From the NCBI GenBank assembly GCA_021927905.1, contig BLLK01000047.1, forward strand, positions 930,001-994,000: DNA of 64,000 nt. Direction: 5' to 3'. The position numbers and the translations under genes were made by a program. Position 1 is the stretch's first letter. Each line of letters begins with the position of its first letter. This stretch comes from Chaetoceros tenuissimus (Eukaryota > Bacillariophyta > Thalassiosirophyceae > Chaetocerotales > Chaetocerotaceae). The notes under the pieces are model-generated. The model had not been told where the DNA came from and ran no database searches. It was given only the letters and a program-made list of their open reading frames with translations. This document shows positions 54,995 to 64,000 of the stretch, in pieces.

Positions 54995-55673
54995 CGTAGC
55001 GACTTTTGATAGTATCTGTGAGCAATTGATGCAGTAGATATTGCTGTTGCTATTCATGCACAATTGAAGATTGCTTCAAGTGCCTACCTTATGTTCTTCG
55101 GATGTGTTGATGTAACACAAAACATAAACTTTGGAAGAACAAAATGAAGCAAAAAGAACAGTGATCCCGTTTCATCTCAACTTGCAAGACTAAAAATGGC
55201 CTGCACTCAATTTGGGCTTGTCAGTATTTTATTCATATTATTTCAAGTAAAGTCACTTTCATTTTTCGTTATAACTAAATGCTTATTTTATGTATCTTCT
55301 GTTCTTTTCTCTCGACTATTAGGAGGTACGATACTTTTCAAGGACATGGTTTGAGGTAAGTATGGATACTCTTATGCTCTACAAAATCCCGACACTTCAG
55401 AAGATTTTCGATATTCTTTTTTTTCGAAACAAACATGGGGACCTTGATTGAAATCTTTTTCCGTAAATAGAAATTGAGACTGACTCAATCGAGATGAACT
55501 TAGTATGGATGAGTGAATTTCCATTATAGTATGCATAGGGATATAGCATAAATCTAGCTTAGATAAAATAATCTTCGGGGATGATAGGGAGGAAAGGGAA
55601 GAGCAAGTTGTGCCATCACAGAATAGGATAACTCGCATTACTGCTACATTTCTACATCTTGTTTTATACTCCT
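54995..55673. other. Upstream region of the truncated TPR copy
   Basis: Contains the promoter-like block shared with 59.9-60.1 kb. An 88-codon minus frame (55372-55638) is unsupported. Confidence 0.45.
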
Positions 55674-55970
55674 ACCTCTTGTTTTTGCCTCTAGCTATTG
55701 CACTATTTGAATCAATGTCCTATTTATGTATTAGAGAACTGGCCAAAGCTTCAGTAACAACCATATCTATACTCTAGAAACTTTTTTTATTCTCCAACAA
55801 CTTCATTGCTATGAAAGCGTTTGTTCTTCAAGCCCAATCCATACTCGAGAAATTTTACACATTCCCTTTCCAAGCGTCTTCTCATCCTCGATTCTTATGC
55901 TTCATCTTTGAGATCTTTTGCGTTTGTGGACTTGTTTAGAGGACAAAGAATCTCATAAACTATACGCATT
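55674..55970 (-). pseudogene. TPR-MYND gene: 3'-end fragment with flank
   Basis: Matches 58551-58850 (3' flank plus the last about 65 codons of the intact gene), including ERECVKFLEYGLGLKNKRF. It has small deletions and an in-frame stop relative to the intact gene. No upstream part of this copy is present. Confidence 0.75.
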
Positions 55971-56491
55971 TTAATAAATATAGTTTCTAAATATATATTT
56001 ATTTATATTTACATTTATTTGTTGTTATTGTACGGTGTATGTATTTGTATTTCAGAAATAAACTCATTTCCAATTGAAGGAAAAAACTTTGAGTAGAAGT
56101 GACATTTTTGACAGGTGTCATTGAACTCGTACACTTTGGACTTGGGCCTCTTCTCTTCCTCCTCTCATCTTTTTCGTTTGGAACAAAAAATCCAAAAGAT
56201 TTGTTACAGAATGTCAGGCAATGATATCACTTGCTTCATAAACAAATCTCTCAAGATTATATATTCATAAGGAATTTAGGATTTTTAAAATCTACTTATT
56301 ATAAAACTTCTGCAACACTAACAAAGTAATGGCGGAAGATCCTTTTGATTGATAAAGAGCTAGCCTCTAGCTAGATAGGAAGCCTGTCCCAAATACATGT
56401 GTGCAACGAGACATCAATCACATCAATTCCTGTTTTTTGAATCCATTGCCACTGTTGTTCACATAATCTAAACACACAACAAGTTGCAATC
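55971..56491. other. Intergenic, 5' flank of the RCC1-like gene
   Basis: AT-rich; no supported frame. Confidence 0.4.
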
Positions 56492-58444
56492 ATGAAGAGA
56501 AAAGCCAATGAATCAAACGAACTAGAGGTCATCGCTGACAGAGGAGGACCTCGAAGAAGAGTCACCGCCGCTTCGTCATCTGAAAAGAACGTGAGAGCGG
56601 TCGATTACTACGAACACATTGGACGACTCAACATTTGTGCAGCTGAATACTGTACCAAAAGAAAACACCAAATCCAGCACTGTATTGAGAACAGCCAAGA
56701 GGTCCCAGATCATCTCACGAATGTCGACAATATCATTGAACAATATCTATTCCATGCATCAGTCATTGAGCAAAGACTTGGCTCTCCAGACTCGGGATCT
56801 TTATGTGCTTTTGGATCCAATGATTTCTGTATGATTGCCCAACCACCAGAAGATGTCAAACGACGTAATAGACCCGCTTTGATACCTTCAATGACCGATC
56901 AGAAATTTGTTCAAGTACGGTGCGGAGCACAACATAGTGTCTGTTTGACAGAGGATAGATCTGTTTTATGTTATGGTGTCAATGACCATGGATCGCTTGG
57001 TTCTAAGCTGGAAGATGATTCAGATACTGCTCATGAGCCTATCCCGGTGACTCAATTCATTCCAAGTTCGGAACAGAGAGGAGTGCAGGGTATCCCTGTT
57101 CCTCTATTTACTTGGAGAGACTTTACAGATGCCAAACCTGGTGTTACGGATCCAGTGGATGTCAAGATTGATCCGAAATATGAGGATACCATCATTGATG
57201 TTGCAGCGGGTGACACCCATTGCTTGGCTCTTGCAGCTTCGGGTCGTGTCTACTTCTGGGGATCTTACAGAGATGTAGAAGGCAAGAATTGGGCAGATAT
57301 TCAACCTTCTGATGATCCAAGAAAGGTAGAAGATAAAGATGCTAAGTATTTTACAGGGCCAAAAGGAAAGAGATTTTACCCTATTCATGTTTCGATGTTG
57401 AAACATAAAGCCGTTGCGATTGCATGTGGATTTGTTCACAATGCGGTTATCGTGGAAGTAAATCAGGGAGGAGTCGTCCGCAACAAGCTCGTCACTTGGG
57501 GAATGGTACGTATTTCTTAGAACTCTGCACATCTACTTTCTTTTACATTCGAAATAACAATACTTATAATTAAAATCTAATAGGGCGAGAAAGGACAGCT
57601 AGCAAGACCTGTATTCACACCTGTAAAGAAGTCTGCACAGGATATTGCATCGATTCCTGAAGAAGTACTGGACAGTAACCAATACGCAGCTTTCCATGTG
57701 GATAAAGTTGAATCCGACTATTTGCCACCAAAATTTGCTAATTACAGTGATGGCGTGGATAGACATGTCTAAAAAGTTGCTTGTGGAGGATATCATACTC
57801 TAGTCCTTGCGAAAAGTGATGAGGACGGATCCGTTGAATTGTTTGCAGCAGGTCTGAACAATCACGGTCAGTTGGGGATATCGGACGGCTACAGCACTAA
57901 GGACGAGAGAGTCATGCTGTCTGATAAAACAGCATTGACTAAAGTTGATATTTTCGCAAAGAATGGAATTACTATTTCCCAAATCGCGGCTGGTGAGCAC
58001 CATTCCCTATGTGTCGATATAAGTTCCCGCCGGCTATTCGCATTTGGTAGATCCGATTCTGGACAGCTTGGCCATTGTGATGAATGTCCAAAGCCTTATG
58101 CATTTGAGGTGAAGCCAGTCGAAATCTTCTTGGAAAAGAATGATGACGGTACACCTAAAGAGAATCCCATCATTAAAGAAATTTCATGTGGTTCATTTCA
58201 CTCCTTCGTGGTGACTGCTGATGGAGACGTTTGGGCTTGGGGATCTGGCTTGAGTGGGCAACTTGGGATTGGTAAGCTTGGTGAGGGTAAGGATGCTGTT
58301 GTAACCCGCCCTGTCAAGGTAGATGTTTTGAATGGGATCAACCAAGTTCGTAGAGGAAATAATGAACTTGAATATCAAAATGCAAAAGTACTCAAGGTTA
58401 CTGGAGGGAGTCAAAGTAGTGCTTTGATTGCTACTTTGGAATAA
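56492..58444 (+). CDS. RCC1-like beta-propeller protein with an in-frame stop
   Basis: Exon 1 is 56492-57505 and exon 2 is 57584-58444; the intron is GTACGT...AATAG, phase 0, joining VTWGM to GEKGQLARP. RCC1 repeats include VRCGAQHSVCLTEDRSVLCYG, VAAGDTHCLALAASGRVYFWG, AAGEHHSLCVDISSRRLFAFG and SCGSFHSFVVTADGDVWAWG. RCC1 itself is the chromatin-bound Ran GEF; this is an RCC1-family protein with an N-terminal basic nuclear-type segment. A TAA at 57770-57772 (after GVDRHV) interrupts exon 2, and the frame resumes at once with KVACGGYHTLVLAK. As given the protein ends at 400 residues; without the stop it would be 624. A nonsense allele or a base error are the options. Confidence 0.85.
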
Positions 58445-58647
58445 GCATAAGTCAACAGACCATTGCCTGTCAAGTACGGTTTGCATAGTCTATTCAAAAA
58501 CTGGGATAAAATGAAGTAAAAGCTCAAGTTTACTAGAAGTTTTATAATAACCTCTTGTTTTTGCCTCTAGCTATTGCACTATTTGAATCCATTTCCTATT
58601 TATGTATTAGAGACTGGCCAAAGCTTCAGTAACAACATATCTATACT

Positions 58648-59911
58648 CTAGAAACTTTCATATTCTCCGACAACTTCATTGCTACGAAAGCGTTTGTTCT
58701 TCAAGCCCAATCCATACTCGAGAAACTTTACACATTCCCTTTCAAAGCGTCTACTCATCCTCGCTTCTTTTACTTCATCTTTGAGATCTTTTGCGTTTGT
58801 GTATTTTCTGTAGGACTTGTATAGAGGACAAAGAATCTCATGACCAATACGCATTCCTCTCACTGCTTCCTTCTTCCAAGTTGCACGCTGATGGTCAATA
58901 CTGCAATAGCAAGCTACTTGGCAACCACTACATACAAGTCGTACCTCACTGGGTGTGACTGCTTGGTAGCATGTGTAACAATTGTCCTGTGCTACTTTGT
59001 TTCCACCTTCGTGTGTTACTAAAGAGAGACGCAGAAACATGTTAATCATTATTAAAGCCATCTCAATGCTCTCTTCTTTTTGAAATTTTTTTGGAGAGCC
59101 TATGAGATAGTCCCATTGTGCAAGTAGCAAGCAATATTCAGGATTAGCATTACCATCAAGTGGTGGATAGTCCGTCACTAGTGATTCCATGAGGTTATGG
59201 ATTCTTCGCATGTCTTCCTTTCTCATTTGTGATCTCTGGTGGTATTCTACTCTATACTGCTCAAAGTAAGTCATTGCCAGAGACAATTTGGTCTCGAATG
59301 GTTTCTGAATTAGAGATCCACATGCCATTTCTAGTCTAATTGCAGAGTCGTACATCTTATGAGCTCTAAATGCAAATATTGTCTCAATAAAAGCTAGACT
59401 CTTTCCTCTCAATTCCCCTGAGATGTAATTTATGAAATCTGAAAGTTGGCACTCTCGGCCGTTTAGTCTCAACATAATTAGCTGATAGTAAACAGAGACA
59501 ATAACTCTACATCTAAACTCTCCAGTAATGTGTTTGGATTTCTCCATGATGCAGTTGTAGCAATCTAATGCTCCCTTATAATTCCATCTTTGGTACTCTA
59601 AATTCATCAGACATATATATGTCTCTAATTGTCTTTCTCTACAGTAGACTAACAACTCCTTCTTTGATTCGAGAATTCTTATGCCCTGTCTGATCTGTTT
59701 GGCAGCATTTGAAAACAACCTCTCGTTTACTTCATTTTTTGATCCTTGTACTAGCTTGTCACTCTCCAAGAGAACTGAAATAAAAGGATTTCGAGTAGAA
59801 AAATCAGTTCAAAGTGTACCTTACAGTAGATGAAAGATAATCACAAGACTCACTCTTGTCTGCTTCTTTCCTAGCATCCTTCTGCTTGCCTCTCTTTCCT
59901 TTCTTTCCCAT
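58648..59911 (-). CDS. TPR-MYND zinc-finger protein, intact copy, 394 aa
   Basis: Exon 1 is 59854-59911 (MGKKGKRGKQKDARKEADK) and exon 2 is 58648-59774; the 79-base intron is phase 1. Residues about 25-260 are helical repeats of TPR character (ALDCYNCIMEKSKHIT, HKMYDSAIRLEMACGSLI, LSLAMTYFEQYRVEYHQR). The MYND finger follows (CYTCYQAVTPSEVRLVCSGC, CYCSIDHQRATWKKEAV, HEILCPLY), a protein-interaction module. The basic start suggests nuclear or nucleolar location. Partial copies lie at 53.7-56.0 kb. Specific function unknown. Confidence 0.82.
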
Positions 59912-60316
59912 CGCAGCGACTTTTGTATCTATGTAGTAGATGATTCAGATGTTGATGTAGCCATATCAGCTACGTTCACTTTTGCTAGATAGTTCAAGAT
60001 GTTGATGTTGCTATTTGCAAAATAAGTGATAGAACTTTGGCGCCAAAAGAACAAAATGAAGCAAAAAGAACAGTAATCCCACATCTCAAATTTCCAAGAC
60101 TCAAAATGGCCTGAACTCAAATTTGAGCTTGCAGTAGAGAACTAACAAAGAAAAGGTTTCGAAATATATACAGAGGGACAGAGATGGAGAGCAAACAACA
60201 CGAAGAAAAGATTATAACAATATATATATATGAATACCAATCATTTCCATGAGTCATACTTGGGGGGAAATCAATGATATGAGTCAATTTGAAAGAGACG
60301 AAAACTTTGTTTTTAT
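59912..60316. other. Intergenic, upstream of the intact TPR-MYND gene
   Basis: Contains GAACAAAATGAAGCAAAAAG, shared with the truncated copy's upstream region, and a TTTGGCGCCAAA palindrome just before it. Confidence 0.5.
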
Positions 60317-62245
60317 TTATTCGTCGTGTTTTATATTCCAGTTCCTAACCCTAACTTTCTGATTTTGCTTTTGCTTCGTTTTCCAGCTCTCTTGACTTTT
60401 GGTTGCTCTTTCGGAGTTTCGTAAACCCTTATCTGGACGTCTCTCCCCTGTAACGATTTTCCCCCACAATGTCTCAGCCAATTCTTCCACTTCTACTTCC
60501 TCTTTATTGGAGCTTGACTTTTGCGAGAGTTTCCCTTTCAGTTTGTTAGAAAGCTCGATAAGACGATCCCTTTCTTCACTAACTTGTCGAAATTGAGAAT
60601 CCACCTTTTCCAACTTGTCAACTTGTGCTTTTCGTTCCTCTAGAAAAGAGTTTGTAATGTTTTCCATTTCACTTCGGAGAGTTTTTAGTGCATCCTTCAA
60701 TTGCATATTTTGTTTGTTGATGTCTTCCTTCTCACTCAAAAGCTGTTGTACAGTTTTGGCCTCGTTATTGAGACTAGTTTGTAATTGAGACAATTGCTTT
60801 TGAGATTGAGTAGATTGTTCCATTCGTACTCTTACAGAAGTTTCCAATCTCTCCTTTTCTCGCAAAATTTCTTGCTTCTCCTGTTCAACTAGATTCTTGA
60901 ATCGTTCATGCTCCACTTTCAAAGCTTCTTGTTCGCGTTGATGAGCTACTACCATTTCTTGTCGTCTTTTTACTTCTGCTTCCATCTTGAGCTTCATTTC
61001 TTCCTTGTAACTACTCTTGGACTTTTCTTCATAATTCTTTTCAATCAAAATCCTTTCTTTGGTCCCTTCAAGTTCAACCTCCATTTGCTTAATCTCTCTT
61101 TTCAGTTGCAACATTTGCTCCTTCCATTTTCTTTTACTTTCACGGTACTCTTCTTCTTTCTCTCTAATCAGATCTTGATCCTCTTGTCTCATCTCAACCA
61201 ATTGTTTCAATTTCCTTGAAGCTATTTTGAGCTCCCTACGCATAGCTTTGGTTCGACTTTTGTGCCCGCTATGAATGCTAGCGACCTTTCCATTCTGTTC
61301 TTTTCGCAACATCTTGACTTCAGACTGCAGAATCGTTGCCTTTTCCTTCCACTTCATTATTTGATGCTGTGATTCTTCTTGTCTCGACTGATTTTCTCTA
61401 GTCTTTTTGTTGAATTCGCTTTCCATATTACCAATGACATCAATCAGTTCCGTCACTTTTGTTTTCAAGTTTTTGTTTTCTTGTTCCATTCGAAGCATTT
61501 CTTGTTCAATATAGCTTGCTTCCCTTTCAATCACATCCTTTTCGCTGCTTACATCTCTGAGACGATTCTTCCACTCCCTCTCGCATTCGTCCAGAGTACG
61601 ACTCAACCTCCGCTCGGCTTGAAGCTCAATCTCTTCGATTTTTACTCGTTCTCGTTCATTGTATTTCTGCTCTGAGGCATATACAACCTGCATAAGCTCT
61701 CTTTCGGTTGTTTCCAATTCTTTCTTCATTTCCTTCATCTTACTCGCATGTCTTCGATCTCTATCCATCATTTCCTTCTCAAATTCTTTTCGTGTGTCTA
61801 ATTCACGATCTCGAATCTCATTCATGAGTGCAAGTTGGTATTGTCTCTCAACTTCTTGCTGTTTGGAATCTAATCGCTGATTGAATTCCTCTTGGAGTTT
61901 CTTTCGTAGAGTTTCTTCCATTTCCGAAGTAGCCTTGAGCACATGGAGCTTTGACTTCTCCTTTTCCATTTCTCGAACCTTTTGCAATTCTGCCTCATGC
62001 TTCTTTTCAAGCCGAACAGCCTCTTCTTTCAAACATTTAATCTCATCTTCTTTATCGTAGAGTACCTGAATATTGTGTTTAAAATCCTGCTCTAATTCAG
62101 ATAATCGAATCTCAGCTTGATTCTTTTCTTCTTGTGCAGCGTTTACTGCCGCCTGTCGAATTTGTATGAGTTCCTTTTCCTTGTCTTCGATAATTTGTAA
62201 AAGTGCTTGATGAGATGCAGTATTGGAGCTTGACAAAGGCCTCAT
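60317..62245 (-). CDS. Long coiled-coil protein, 642 aa
   Basis: Start at ATG 62245 (MRPLSSSNTASHQALL); the frame is open to 62302 without ATG. Nearly the whole protein is heptad-rich, charged helix (about residues 15-590; E, K, Q, R dominate), with a short basic C-terminus (NQKVRVRNWNIKHDE). The pattern is that of centrosomal, basal-body or structural coiled-coil proteins. No motor or globular domain is present. An unseen 5' exon is possible. Function unknown. Confidence 0.75.
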   Translation of the reverse strand: MRPLSSSNTASHQALLQIIEDKEKELIQIRQAAVNAAQEEKNQAEIRLSELEQDFKHNIQVLYDKEDEIKCLKEEAVRLEKKHEAELQKVREMEKEKSKLHVLKATSEMEETLRKKLQEEFNQRLDSKQQEVERQYQLALMNEIRDRELDTRKEFEKEMMDRDRRHASKMKEMKKELETTERELMQVVYASEQKYNERERVKIEEIELQAERRLSRTLDECEREWKNRLRDVSSEKDVIEREASYIEQEMLRMEQENKNLKTKVTELIDVIGNMESEFNKKTRENQSRQEESQHQIMKWKEKATILQSEVKMLRKEQNGKVASIHSGHKSRTKAMRRELKIASRKLKQLVEMRQEDQDLIREKEEEYRESKRKWKEQMLQLKREIKQMEVELEGTKERILIEKNYEEKSKSSYKEEMKLKMEAEVKRRQEMVVAHQREQEALKVEHERFKNLVEQEKQEILREKERLETSVRVRMEQSTQSQKQLSQLQTSLNNEAKTVQQLLSEKEDINKQNMQLKDALKTLRSEMENITNSFLEERKAQVDKLEKVDSQFRQVSEERDRLIELSNKLKGKLSQKSSSNKEEVEVEELAETLWGKIVTGERRPDKGLRNSERATKSQESWKTKQKQNQKVRVRNWNIKHDE

Positions 62246-62524
62246 GACAAAGGCCTCATTCTTTTTCCGCGTGATGAAAGCAAGACTTTGCCAGGTCGTC
62301 AATTCAAATTCAAGTATAGTATGTTTTTCAATTCAAAATCTTTTAATTAGTAGATTTATACCTTAACTATCAGCAGGTGCAGAAATAGATGTGTAGAAAC
62401 TAAACCTTTGTCCTAACTTCAAATTTAGCTCCTCTTTACCACATATGGAGTGGATACAACTGCAGCATTAACACTAGAACTTCATTCACTTCATACAAAT
62501 TCTTCTTCTGTTATTTTCGTCGCA
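62246..62524. other. Intergenic
   Basis: Contains a direct repeat GACAAAGGCCTCAT straddling the coiled-coil start region. Otherwise nothing recognised. Confidence 0.35.
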
Positions 62525-63309
62525 TCAAAGTGGTAGACTCTTCTCACCACTTTTTCCAGTCCCATAAAACATAATCAAAGCAAATTGAGCCAAACTACTT
62601 AGCAATCCCAAGAAATTAGGAAAGTATATATTGAAATCATTGACATCAAAATAGCCATACACGGTCCACAAAAAGCAGTTCAAGATACAAGTCAATGTAA
62701 ATGGCAATGGAATACTACTTGCATTTCGGGTCTGTACCACAGTCTTCATAGCTGCCAATGGTGATGAAAATAGCAGTACACAAAAAATGACACCAGTTTT
62801 TCCAATTATATTTGCAGCTGTTGTTGGGTTCAGTAAAAGAGCTGTGAGTGCTGTTACAGCAATCATGAATAGGGTCGAGTTTTTATGCTGCGAAAGGGAT
62901 CCAGGTAGTGTAGGCGATACCTTTGGGCTGTACTTTTGAAAGTTGTAGAAATAATTCAAGGCACAGAAAAATCCAAATGCATTGGGTGCAATTACATTTT
63001 TATCTTTTTTTAGGATTCCTATGGATTGCAAAGAAGACAAGAAAGGTGTCAACGCTTACTATTTAGAACATGGAAGTTGTACAACATGTATAAATGAAAT
63101 CAATACGTACCGTAAGTCATCCACATAAATGCATTTACGATCATACTGGAGTAAGGAAGCAAAGGAAGACTTTTAACTGACTTGTCTTGAACAACATTGC
63201 GTATGGTTGGTACAGGGGCAAGGTAGACACCCGAAGATACAATTGGGGCTATGGTTCCAGCCAACTTGACTGCTGATGCAGGATTTACTGCTCCTATTCC
63301 AAATGCCAT
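62525..63309 (-). CDS. SWEET: SWEET/MtN3 sugar transporter, 230 aa
   Basis: Exon 1 is 63111-63309 and exon 2 is 62525-63018; the 92-base intron is GTACGT...CATAG, phase 1, restoring WMTYGILKKDKNVIAPNAFG. Seven hydrophobic helices in two MtN3 halves: LAGTIAPIVSSGVYLAPVPT, SLPLLPYSSMIVNAFMWMTYG, NAFGFFCALNYF and, in the second half, FSSPLAAMKTVVQTRNASSI and PLPFTLTCILNCFLWTVYGY. The paired Pro and Asn residues of the substrate pocket are in place. Bidirectional uniporter of mono- or disaccharides in plasma or internal membranes. Start chosen at ATG 63309; the upstream frame lacks ATG. Confidence 0.92.
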
Positions 63310-64000
63310 CCTTATGTATGTACCGAATATAATTTTCAATACAATAAAGAAAGCTGTAATAAAAGCCCTCGCATCTCCAATCTTCTGTTATCTCGTTATC
63401 TCCAATCTCGTTCAGTATCTCGTCGTCTCCTGTGAACGTGGTTCACGTTGGGCTACGGTTATATAACGTTATCAGATATTCGGAGAAAAGAAGGTAATAC
63501 TCCGAAAGTAGGTACGGTACGAAATTCGAGTTCTCATCATGAGAAGCCTAATTGACAACCTTCATTCACCATTTATCTCTCTTCTCGAAATCAACAACTG
63601 CTTTAAGAGGTTGGATTCATTCGAAGAAAGGCTTCTCTTCAGGCCTTGAAACCATTCTCCTTACTCGACTACAATGAAAGGTGGCGTAGTTCCACTCGTT
63701 CTCTTGTTCTCTCTTTCTCACTTCAAAACTTCGCTTATGGGGCAGAGAGATGAAAGGGCACCACTGGTTCCTAAGGATGAGGCTGGTTCCTAAGGATAAA
63801 GAGAATAATTAAATTGATATCGATGTAATTTGCCAACAAAAATGATGCAGTCAATTGGAGGATAAGATGTTTTAGGCTAATAATATGAATAGATTTAATA
63901 ATGTTATCTAGTCATTTTCTCAATAAAAAGACATGTACCTTGAGAAGAATCGACAAAACTTTATTCAATTTCCCTGGGCTGTTTTATTCATTCTCTTTTT
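63310..64000. other. Intergenic to window end
   Basis: Upstream of the SWEET gene. CTGGTTCCTAAGGAT is repeated at 63763 and 63782. No coding frame or RNA gene recognised. Confidence 0.4.

Noticed and set aside
55372-55638. 88-codon minus-strand frame
   Set aside because: No domain, Ser-rich chance frame between gene fragments.
57750-57780. Micro-intron removing the RCC1 stop
   Set aside because: The only GT...AG span is 22 bases and breaks the frame.

Overview
The window reads as nuclear DNA of a diatom. Two fucoxanthin-chlorophyll a/c protein genes have the ASAFAP-type plastid-entry motif, a plastid-type lipoyl synthase and a plastid-type anion transporter carry similar leaders, a bHLH-PAS regulator of the kind common in diatoms is present, and a secreted protein has a silaffin-like Lys/Ser tail. 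Genes are compact, on both strands, with zero to three short GT-AG introns (about 55-300 bases). Several genes only make sense once spliced, and I give exon limits where frame and homology agree.

Layout. 0-12 kb: MORN-repeat protein, a small two-exon membrane protein, a head-to-head FCP pair, an ankyrin/TRP-like channel, DDAH and an RRM protein. 12-24 kb: a zf-UBP deubiquitinase, a phosphatase with a dead piggyBac-like element in its leader, a GPI-type surface protein, a Q/N-rich bHLH-PAS factor and the PT-rich secreted protein. 24-32 kb: a topoisomerase-type zinc-finger/Pol-beta-HhH protein, then two divergent histone pairs (H3/H4 and H2A/H2B) around a plastid-type MFS transporter. 32-44 kb: lipoyl synthase, a Myb/SANT-like protein, a minisatellite, an ER-type Cys protein, a CDPK, MOCS3/UBA4 with a perfect 944-bp tandem duplication of its 5' half, an unknown gene and a truncated ACC-synthase-like gene. 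44-48 kb is a transposon patch: a hAT element with 8-bp target duplications, then a 2.3-kb inverted-repeat element carrying two convergent unknown ORFs. 49-64 kb: a DENND4-like protein, scrambled and intact copies of a TPR-MYND gene around an RCC1-like gene that has an in-frame stop, a long coiled-coil protein and a SWEET transporter.

Most notable signals. (1) All four histone genes carry a 16-nt 6-bp-stem/4-nt-loop hairpin 80-110 nt past the stop, with base changes that keep pairing; it looks like a diatom version of the replication-dependent histone 3' stem-loop. (2) Three DNA transposons of different kinds can be delimited by their ends, and one (45.8-48.1 kb) has a cargo I cannot place in a known superfamily. 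(3) The locus shows recent rearrangement: the MOCS3 duplication, the shuffled TPR-MYND copies and the ACC-synthase truncation.
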